55,641 bases of DNA from Fastidiosipila sp. (lineage in GTDB: Bacteria > Bacillota > Clostridia > Saccharofermentanales > DTU023), in the NCBI GenBank assembly GCA_012837885.1, contig DUQI01000070.1, positions 1 through 55,641 on the forward strand, in the 5' to 3' direction. The notes beneath the pieces are model-generated. The model was not told the DNA's origin and searched no databases. It saw nothing but the letters and a program-made list of their open reading frames with translations. Positions within the stretch are counted from its first letter, which is position 1. Each line of letters opens with the position of its first letter. This document shows positions 48,291 to 55,641 of this stretch, piece by piece. Both the position numbers and the translations under genes were made by a program.

Positions 48291-49231
48291 TGCTTTTATT
48301 GCTTACAGGCGGCGCAGCGAACGGCAAGAGCCGTTTCGCTGAGCGTCTGGCGGCCGCTTACGACGGTCCGCGGACGTATCTGGCGACGATGCGTCCGGAC
48401 GGTGAGGACGGTGTCGAGCGTGTGCGTCGACACCGCCGTCAGCGTGAAGGACTCGGTTTCGAAACGATCGAAAAAGAAGCCGGTTTGACGGAGGTCACGC
48501 TTCAAAAGCGGGGGCTCGTCCTGCTTGAATGCATTGCGACGCTCCTTGACAACGAATGGTTTCAGTTAAAGCGAACGAAAGAAGAAGCGATCGGGAAGGT
48601 TATGGACGCCGTAGGGCACCTGCTTCCTCAGGCTGACATGCTGGTCGTCGTCACCAACACGATATCGGCGGAAGGCAAAACGTATGACGAAGCGACCATG
48701 GCCTATATCGACGCGATCAGCGAGATCAATGGACGCCTGATCGAGATGGCCGACGCCGTGATCGAGATGCGGGTCGGTCGAGCGATTCTTTTAAAAGGAA
48801 AAAGTATACTCGACCGTGTTTTTCCGTCGGCCGTCATCGAAACGGCGACGATCGTCGACCCGGTCGAGGTGGTGGCGAAAGCCGACGGACCGGTGCTTGC
48901 CTTGGCCCCGGATGACGCCACACTGACCCGTCTCGCACGGGCGGCCGATTTTTCCGAAGACGATATTGCACACGGGGCACTGTTGGATCGGCCGGTGTTG
49001 AGCGGCCTCGATTCGCTTCTCATCGCGGAAGGTCATCAGGTGTTCGGCGCCGACTTCTCACGCTACCGCTTAATTCTGAGCCGCTTGTGGGGAGACGGCG
49101 TCATACCGGTCGAAGAAAAGGATCGCCGCCTGCGTGAGATGGCCGGCCGATTGACGATTCATATGGCTTTTGCCGTTTCTGTCGTTATGTATTATCACGA
49201 TAGTGTCTGGCTCTTGATTCACGCGTCCTGA
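48290..49231 (+). CDS. cobU: Adenosylcobinamide kinase/guanylyltransferase CobU-like with long C-terminal extension
   Basis: LLTGGAANGKSRFAE P-loop, YLATMRPDGEDGVERVRRHRRQR, ETIEKE, VLLECIATLLDNEW; GTG start overlapping cobT stop. Confidence 0.83.
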   Translation: MLLLLTGGAANGKSRFAERLAAAYDGPRTYLATMRPDGEDGVERVRRHRRQREGLGFETIEKEAGLTEVTLQKRGLVLLECIATLLDNEWFQLKRTKEEAIGKVMDAVGHLLPQADMLVVVTNTISAEGKTYDEATMAYIDAISEINGRLIEMADAVIEMRVGRAILLKGKSILDRVFPSAVIETATIVDPVEVVAKADGPVLALAPDDATLTRLARAADFSEDDIAHGALLDRPVLSGLDSLLIAEGHQVFGADFSRYRLILSRLWGDGVIPVEEKDRRLREMAGRLTIHMAFAVSVVMYYHDSVWLLIHAS

Positions 49232-49291
49232 AAACGTTTATAATAGTGTTGGCATGGCTCACCCCATGATTCCTAGGTGAGGACTTGAAAC

Positions 49292-50014
49292 ATGAAAACG
49301 ATCGAATACTTGTTTCCGGATGCCGGTTATCTGTACGGTGATGTCGGTCATCTGTTTTTGTTCGACCAGTTGTTTGAAACACATCGCGTCGTGCGCACAC
49401 CGCTATCCGCCACACCGCTTTTTGCCAAAGAAGATGTTGATTTTATCTACCTCGGTGCGATGACCGAGCGCTATCAGCGAGACGTGATTACAAAGCTGAT
49501 GCCCCATAGAGAGAGACTTTGGGAGTTGATCGAAGGCGGCGTGCATCTTCTTTTAACCCACAACGCCATGGACAACGTCGGTCAGACGATCAATTATCGC
49601 GGCGAACCGTATGAAGCACTCGGGCTTTTCGATTTCACGGTCGACGTTCAGCGCTGGCCACGGATCAATCAGTTTATCCTCGGCGACTTTGACGGTCTCG
49701 GCGTGACGGCGCACAAGTCACAGTTTACGACCACCGTCTTCGGTCCGGAGATGGAGGGCAAACACTTTTTCACGACGCTCAAGGGAATGGGAGCCAATCC
49801 TAAGGATAAGCGGGAAGGCATCCACTATAAAAACGTCTATGCGACCCAGTGTATGGGACCTTTCTTTGTGATTAATCCGCCTGTGATGAAATTGATCCTC
49901 AGGGAAATGGGGCTGCCTGAAGATCTGCCGGCAGAGGCATCGGGGACGGCCGCCTATGAGACGCGCCTCGCTGAGTTCGGTAGGCCGCGTTGCCGACAGT
50001 TGATGGAAGTATGA
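49292..50014 (+). CDS. GatD-like class I glutamine amidotransferase family protein (copy 1; nucleophile Cys position is His)
   Basis: GVHLLLTHNAMDNVGQ, EGIHYKNVYATQCMGPFFVINP; adjacent MurT-like gene. Confidence 0.78.
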   Translation: MKTIEYLFPDAGYLYGDVGHLFLFDQLFETHRVVRTPLSATPLFAKEDVDFIYLGAMTERYQRDVITKLMPHRERLWELIEGGVHLLLTHNAMDNVGQTINYRGEPYEALGLFDFTVDVQRWPRINQFILGDFDGLGVTAHKSQFTTTVFGPEMEGKHFFTTLKGMGANPKDKREGIHYKNVYATQCMGPFFVINPPVMKLILREMGLPEDLPAEASGTAAYETRLAEFGRPRCRQLMEV

Positions 50015-51393
50015 TGAAAAAGGGACTTCGTTTTATTGTCGCGCTGTTCGCGGCGAAATGGTTTGCCAGAACCGTCAGGCTCTTCGGCCACGGCGGTTCG
50101 CATACGCCGGCGCGGATCGCCAAAAGAATCGATCCGGCCTTTTTCGAGAAAATCGAGCGACCGGCGAAAGTCGTCTGCATAACCGGCACCAACGGCAAGA
50201 CGACCGTGAACAATATCGTGTCGCAGGTTCTAACGAAGCTCGGCATCGGTCATGCGCGCAATCTGTTCGGCAGTAACCTCCATGCCGGAGCCGTCTCGAC
50301 CTTGATCGAGATGCTCGACTGGCGGGGACGTATGACGGTCGATCTGGCTGTGCTCGAAGTCGATGAAATCTCGACGAAGACCGTGTTCCCCTATCTGAAA
50401 CCGGATATCGTCGCAGTCACGGTCCTTTTCCGCGACAGTTATGCGAGAAACGCGCACACCGATTTTATCTCTGAGTTATTGAATGATGCGATTCCTGAAG
50501 AATCGCTCCTGATCTTAAACAGCGACGATCTGATTTCATCGTCGCTCGCTCCCGACAATCAGCGGTGCTTCTTTTCAGTCGATCGTCTGCCCGGAGAAGA
50601 ACCGGAGACGACCGCCCTGATCAACGATCTGTCGCTTTGTCCTACCTGCCGTGTGCCGATCGACTATACTTTCCAGCGTTACCACCACATCGGCCGTGCG
50701 ACCTGCCCGTCCTGCGGTATGACAAATGCCGGCGCCGACTACGTGACGACAAAACTCGAGAACGAGCATCTGATCGAAATCCAAGAAGTGTCCACTGCCT
50801 CGGTACATGGCTATAAGCAGATCGGTGCCAATATCACTGATATCTACAACGAGACACTCGCGATCGTCCTGTTGCGTGAGATGGGCTTTCAGCCCGAGAC
50901 GATTGCTGACGCGATCACCGATGTCAAGGTGAAATCGAGCCGCTTTGACGAGGAGACGTTTGGCGACAAACGCATGATCTCGATCATGGGCAAGGATCAA
51001 AACCCGGTCGCGACGACGCGCGCTTTCGCCGTGATCGGCGGCCTGAAGGATGCCGGACGTGTCTGCGTCCTGATCGTCAATGAATCGATCGACCTACCCT
51101 TTTGTCCGGAAAACCTCGCCTACGTCTATGACGTCAATGTCGAGTATCTCGATCGGCCGTTTATCAAGACGATCGGGGTCGCCAGTCAACGCCGGCACGA
51201 CTACGTCCAACGTCTCTTGTTGGGACACATCGCACCGGAGAAGATCATCAGCGCGACGAGTGAAAAGGAACTTGCCAACATGATTAATGTCGACGACTAT
51301 GACACGATCGTCCTGGTCACCGGTACGTCGAATGCACCGGGCATCAAAGAAGCCCAAACCATACTGCGCACCCAGTTGGCTGCTTCCAGATAA
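50011..51393 (+). CDS. MurT-like Mur ligase family protein (copy 1)
   Basis: ITGTNGKTTVNNI P-loop; CPTC...CPSC zinc-ribbon insertion; ATGATG start overlapping gatD-like copy 1. Confidence 0.85.
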   Translation: MMKKGLRFIVALFAAKWFARTVRLFGHGGSHTPARIAKRIDPAFFEKIERPAKVVCITGTNGKTTVNNIVSQVLTKLGIGHARNLFGSNLHAGAVSTLIEMLDWRGRMTVDLAVLEVDEISTKTVFPYLKPDIVAVTVLFRDSYARNAHTDFISELLNDAIPEESLLILNSDDLISSSLAPDNQRCFFSVDRLPGEEPETTALINDLSLCPTCRVPIDYTFQRYHHIGRATCPSCGMTNAGADYVTTKLENEHLIEIQEVSTASVHGYKQIGANITDIYNETLAIVLLREMGFQPETIADAITDVKVKSSRFDEETFGDKRMISIMGKDQNPVATTRAFAVIGGLKDAGRVCVLIVNESIDLPFCPENLAYVYDVNVEYLDRPFIKTIGVASQRRHDYVQRLLLGHIAPEKIISATSEKELANMINVDDYDTIVLVTGTSNAPGIKEAQTILRTQLAASR

Positions 51394-51594
51394 ATCCGCC
51401 CTTTTCCGAAACCTGTTTTGCCATCCCAGCCGGACACGCGAGACGTGTCTCGGATTGCTATATGTTTGTCAGTTGGTGTTACCTACGTGACAGTTTTGCG
51501 ATTATCTTTTTGGCTTCCCTTTTAATCTTTGTTAATAATTATAGTATGGGTCGCGCAACGAGACGTTGTCGCGCGAAAAACATGGGAGTTGGCC

Positions 51595-52320
51595 ATGAAG
51601 ACGATTGAGTATTTATTTTATGATGCAGGGACGCTATTTGGTGATTACGGCCACTACTACTATTTTGATCAACTGTTCGCCTCGGAGCGGATTATCCGTA
51701 CCGGCCTGAACGATACGCCGGCTTTCATCAATGAACCGGTAGATCTCGTTTATCTCGGAGCGATGAATGAGCGCCACCAGATCATGGCGGCTGAGAGGCT
51801 TCTGCCTTTCCGTGATCGGCTTATCTCTTGTATTGAGAACGGCATGCATTTTCTTGCGACGTGCACGGCGATGGATATTCTCGGACAATCGATCGATTAC
51901 GAAGGTAAGACTCAGGCGATGCTCGGGCTTTTCGATTTTACGGTGAAGTTTCAACGCTGGCCGAGGATCAATCAGTTTGTCTACGGTGAATGGAACGGTA
52001 TCGAATTGACGGGACACAAGTCGCAGTTTACGAAAACGACCTTTGGTCCCGGTATGGACGATCGCTATTTCTTTAAGACGAAAAGAGGTATGGGTGCGAA
52101 TCCTACCGATACGAGGGAAGGCATTCACTACAAACACGTCTATGCGACGCAGTGCATGGGACCGTTCTTCGTGATAAATCCGGGCTTAATGAAACATATT
52201 TTACGTGAACTCGATCTGCCGGACGATCTGCCGGCCGAAGCAGCGGCGTTTGAAGCGCACGCGAACCGACTGGTCGAGTTTAAGCATCCGCGTGCCAGTC
52301 AGGCGATGGAGGTCTCATGA
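51595..52320 (+). CDS. GatD-like class I glutamine amidotransferase family protein (copy 2; Cys retained, His position altered)
   Basis: GMHFLATCTAMDILGQ, EGIHYKHVYATQCMGPFFVINP; start chosen at ATG 51595 (MKTIEYLFYDAG) matching copy 1. Confidence 0.78.
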   Translation: MKTIEYLFYDAGTLFGDYGHYYYFDQLFASERIIRTGLNDTPAFINEPVDLVYLGAMNERHQIMAAERLLPFRDRLISCIENGMHFLATCTAMDILGQSIDYEGKTQAMLGLFDFTVKFQRWPRINQFVYGEWNGIELTGHKSQFTKTTFGPGMDDRYFFKTKRGMGANPTDTREGIHYKHVYATQCMGPFFVINPGLMKHILRELDLPDDLPAEAAAFEAHANRLVEFKHPRASQAMEVS

Positions 52321-53705
52321 AGGGCATAAGATTTTATCTCGCTCTGTTCGCAGCGCGTCTCAGCCGAAGGCTGCTGCGCCTGATGGGACGTCAGGGAAGC
52401 CACACACCAGGTGATATCGCACGGCGGATCGATCGTGATTTTTTGAAAAAACTCGATAAGCCGCGCCATATCGTCTGTGTCACCGGCACGAACGGAAAGA
52501 CGACCGTCTCAAATATGATCTCCGACAGCCTGACCAAGATGGGCGTTTCGCATGCGAGAAACACGTACGGCAGTAATCTCGAGCAAGGCGTGATTGTCAG
52601 TCTTCTGGCAAGTGCCGACTGGCTCGGCAGAAGCAAGGTCGAGTACGGTCTGTTCGAGGTCGACGAGATCGCCTCGCGCACCATTTTTCCGGCGCTGTCA
52701 CCGCAGCTCATCGCGGTCACCAATCTGTATCGCGACAGCTATCGCAGAAATGCGCATACCGATTACATCGTCTCATTTCTCAACGAGGCGATTCCGGAAA
52801 GCGCACGCCTGATTTTGAATGCCGATGATTTGATCTCGGCGCAGGTCGCACCGAAAAACGAACGTCGCTATTTTTCGCTACCGCGCCTGCCGGATGAGCC
52901 AGAGGAAAAGTCGGCGATCATCAACGATCTTTCGCTCTGTCCCGTCTGTAGCGGGCCGCTCCAGTTTACGTTTCAGCGCTACCATCATCTCGGGCAGGCC
53001 GTTTGTGATGGCTGTGGTCTGACCAATCCTGAACCCGATTATGCGCTGACCGACGTCTCGGCCGATGGCGTGGCGATTCTCGAAAAGAAAGACGATCTGG
53101 CACACCGCTATCCGCGGATCGGAGCGCGTATTGTCGAGATGTATAACGAATTGACCGCGGTGACGATTTTGCGTGAGCTCGGCTTCAAGCCGGATGCGAT
53201 CGCCCGGTCTTTGGACGGTGTAAAAGTGACCGAGAGCCGCTACAAAGAGACGGTGATCGGTGAAAAGCGGATGCTTGTCATGCTCGGTAAAGACCAGAAC
53301 CCGATCGCGACGACGCGCGCGCTCGCCGATATCGGTCAGTTGAAAGACGCAAAAAGCGCCGCCGTCTTGTTGATCAATCAGGTCGTCGACAATGAGTTTT
53401 CGTCGGAGAATATCGCCTGGATATACGACGTCAACTTCGATTACCTGAATCAGCCGTTCATCAAGCGAATCGGCAACGGCAGTCCGCGCTATAAGGACTT
53501 CGAGCAGCGTATGCTCCTCGCCGGCATCCCGCCAGAGAAAATCGTCGGCGCCGTGGACGAAGAGACGCTGGCTAAGTCGATCGATATTTCCGATGTCGAT
53601 GTGATCGTCTTGATTACCGGCACGAAGAATAAACCGGGGGTAGCGAAAGCGGAAGCGGCGATGGTCGAAAGGCTAATAGCGCTCGCTGAACCGACGGCTG
53701 TTTAA
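52317..53705 (+). CDS. MurT-like Mur ligase family protein (copy 2)
   Basis: VTGTNGKTTVSNMI, CPVC...CDGC, ATGA overlap with gatD-like copy 2. Confidence 0.85.
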   Translation: MKGIRFYLALFAARLSRRLLRLMGRQGSHTPGDIARRIDRDFLKKLDKPRHIVCVTGTNGKTTVSNMISDSLTKMGVSHARNTYGSNLEQGVIVSLLASADWLGRSKVEYGLFEVDEIASRTIFPALSPQLIAVTNLYRDSYRRNAHTDYIVSFLNEAIPESARLILNADDLISAQVAPKNERRYFSLPRLPDEPEEKSAIINDLSLCPVCSGPLQFTFQRYHHLGQAVCDGCGLTNPEPDYALTDVSADGVAILEKKDDLAHRYPRIGARIVEMYNELTAVTILRELGFKPDAIARSLDGVKVTESRYKETVIGEKRMLVMLGKDQNPIATTRALADIGQLKDAKSAAVLLINQVVDNEFSSENIAWIYDVNFDYLNQPFIKRIGNGSPRYKDFEQRMLLAGIPPEKIVGAVDEETLAKSIDISDVDVIVLITGTKNKPGVAKAEAAMVERLIALAEPTAV

Positions 53706-53838
53706 CCGACTTAACCTCGCTGAATGTGACCGGTCTGATGCCTGCCCGTTTCTTGTGCTAACATGAATTAATGGCCTAACGGGTATATTAGTTTCGTCTT
53801 TTTATGACGGCATTGTCTATATGTTTAGGAGGATTTTT

Positions 53839-55038
53839 ATGTCAAAAGCATTGATGATCGGCGCCGGCGGCGTAGCCACGGTGGCAGCCCACAAGTGTGT
53901 CGAAAATGATGAGGTATTCAGTGAGCTTTGCATCGCCAGCCGAACGCTCGAAAAAGCCGAAGCACTGCGCGACAAGGTAGCTGGCGGGAAGGTGAAAGTG
54001 ACAGCAGCCGAAGTCGATGCCGATGACGTCGATCAGCTCGTCGCCTTGATTGAAAAAGAAAAGCCGAAGATCGTCATACACCTCGCCTTGCCGTATCAGG
54101 ATCTGACGATCATGGAGGCCTGCCTGCGCACCAAGACCCATTATCTCGATACGGCCAATTACGAGCCGAAAGACGAGGCGAAATTCGAGTACAAATGGCA
54201 GTGGGATTACCGTGAGCGCTTCGAGGAAGCCGGCATCACGGCGATTTTAGGTTCTGGATTCGACCCTGGTGTGACCGGTGTATTTTCCGCTTACGCGTTG
54301 AAGCATGAATTCGACGAGATCAATGAACTCGATATCCTGGACTGTAACGGCGGCGATCACGGCTATCCGTTTGCGACGAACTTCAACCCGGAGATCAATA
54401 TCCGTGAAGTGACAGCCAACGGCCGCTATTTTGAAGACGGTCGCTTTGTCGAAACCGAACCGCTCGAAATTAAGCGTAGCTATAACTTCGAAGAGGTCGG
54501 CGAGCGCGACATGTATCTGCTCTATCACGAAGAGCTCGAGTCGCTCGCGAAAAACCTCCCCGGCATCCGTCGCATCCGTTTCTTCATGACGTTCGGTGAG
54601 AGCTATCTGAGGCACTTGGAGGTCTTGCAAAACGTCGGCATGACGTCGATTGAACCGATCGAGTTCGAAGGGCAACAGATCATCCCGCTGCAGTTTTTGA
54701 AGGCGGTATTGCCGGATCCCGCGTCGCTCGGTCCGCGAACGAAAGGGAAGACGAACATCGGCTGCATCTTCACCGGTGTGAAAGACGGCAAGAAGAAGCA
54801 CTATCGCCTGTACAACATCGCCGATCACGAGGCTGCATTTGCCGAGACAGGCGCACAGGCCGTGTCCTATACGACCGGTGTACCGGCGATGATCGGTGCC
54901 TCGCTCGTTTTAACCGGTGATTGGGAAAAACCCGGTGTCCATAACGTCGAGGAACTCGATCCCGACCGTTTCATGGATATGTTAAATAAATACGGTCTGC
55001 CTTGGATCGAAGACCGCGATCCCGTTCTGGTCCCGTGA
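53839..55038 (+). CDS. Saccharopine dehydrogenase family; probable carboxynorspermidine/carboxyspermidine dehydrogenase
   Basis: MSKALMIGAGGVATVAAHKC Rossmann motif; DTANYEPKDEAKFEYKWQWDYRERFEEAGI; start after AGGAGG; followed by decarboxylase. Confidence 0.87.
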   Translation: MSKALMIGAGGVATVAAHKCVENDEVFSELCIASRTLEKAEALRDKVAGGKVKVTAAEVDADDVDQLVALIEKEKPKIVIHLALPYQDLTIMEACLRTKTHYLDTANYEPKDEAKFEYKWQWDYRERFEEAGITAILGSGFDPGVTGVFSAYALKHEFDEINELDILDCNGGDHGYPFATNFNPEINIREVTANGRYFEDGRFVETEPLEIKRSYNFEEVGERDMYLLYHEELESLAKNLPGIRRIRFFMTFGESYLRHLEVLQNVGMTSIEPIEFEGQQIIPLQFLKAVLPDPASLGPRTKGKTNIGCIFTGVKDGKKKHYRLYNIADHEAAFAETGAQAVSYTTGVPAMIGASLVLTGDWEKPGVHNVEELDPDRFMDMLNKYGLPWIEDRDPVLVP

Positions 55039-55641
55039 TGGAAAATAGTCCGCTCGCACAGGTGCCGACGCCGTCGTATGTGATCGATCTTGAAAAGCTG
55101 AAGCAGAATCTTCAGACGCTTCGCTATGTAGCCGATCAGTCGGGATGCCGTATTTTACTCGCGCAAAAGGCGTTTTCCGCCTACGATACGTACGCCCTGA
55201 TCGGTGAGTATCTGGACGGCACGGCAGCCAGCGGCATCTACGAGGCGCGTCTCGGCGCCGAATACATGCCGCACGGTGAAGTGCATGTGTTTTCACCTGC
55301 TTACCGTGACGAGGAGTTTGTCGAGGTGTTGGGGCTCGCCAACACGATCGTCTTCAACTCCTTCTCCCAGTGGCTACGCTTCAAACCGCTGCTCGAGCAG
55401 CACATAGCCGATGAGCGTCCGCCCGTCAGTGTCGGTCTGCGCATCAATCCACTGTATTCGGAAGTCGAGGTCGACATCTATAATCCGGCTGCGCCGGGAT
55501 CGAGGCTCGGGGTGACGCTCGATGCCTTCAATCAGGGGATGCTGGCACACGGTCTCGAGGGGCTGGAGGGCATCCATTTTCATGCGCTCTGCGAAGATTC
55601 GGCCGAGACACTGGAGCGTACGCTCGAACATGTCTACCGGC
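55038..55641 (+). CDS. nspC: Carboxynorspermidine decarboxylase (partial, truncated by window end)
   Basis: TGATG overlap; MENSPLAQVPTPSYVIDLEKLKQNLQTL...LLAQKAFSAYDTYALIGEYLDGTAASGIYEARLGAEYMPHGEVHVFSPAYRD; absent from the ORF track because it runs off the end. Confidence 0.87.
   Translation, partial: MENSPLAQVPTPSYVIDLEKLKQNLQTLRYVADQSGCRILLAQKAFSAYDTYALIGEYLDGTAASGIYEARLGAEYMPHGEVHVFSPAYRDEEFVEVLGLANTIVFNSFSQWLRFKPLLEQHIADERPPVSVGLRINPLYSEVEVDIYNPAAPGSRLGVTLDAFNQGMLAHGLEGLEGIHFHALCEDSAETLERTLEHVYR

Overview
The window is a dense, mostly ordered bacterial chromosome segment from an anaerobic, amino-acid-fermenting Firmicute (inferred from gene content). Left to right it contains: a branched-chain amino-acid ABC transporter (liv-like); a glycine reductase operon (grdX-grdE-grdB-grdA-grdC-grdD) in which grdB and grdA are each interrupted by an in-frame UGA (selenocysteine); udk; and a selenium toolkit (selB, selA, DUF3343, TusA/YedF-like, YedE-like transporter, class V aminotransferase, and selD, which is itself a UGA-containing selenoprotein gene). 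These are followed by a WalRK-like two-component system with murA-walJ-rlmH-glmU-pth-mfd, tRNA-Arg(CCG), a small accessory patch (lipoprotein plus AAA_14/DUF4143 ATPase), YfhO, satD-DUF3307, and a polyamine operon (speD, Orn/Lys/Arg decarboxylase, speE, speB). The right end has a cobalamin riboswitch driving btuFCD-cobT-cobU, two tandem GatD/MurT-like modules, and a carboxy(nor)spermidine dehydrogenase/decarboxylase pair, the last gene cut by the window end. The strongest leads are: (1) duplicated GatD-MurT-like modules whose GatD subunits appear to have lost canonical glutaminase residues and which sit beside polyamine genes; (2) bSECIS-like hairpins exactly 12 nt after the UGA in grdB and selD, but not in grdA; (3) three 18-bp palindromes at exact 40-bp spacing upstream of the DUF4143 ATPase; (4) a double palindrome upstream of satD; (5) genes for two different spermidine routes in one window. 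All homology calls are from memory and by-eye motif recognition; no search was run.
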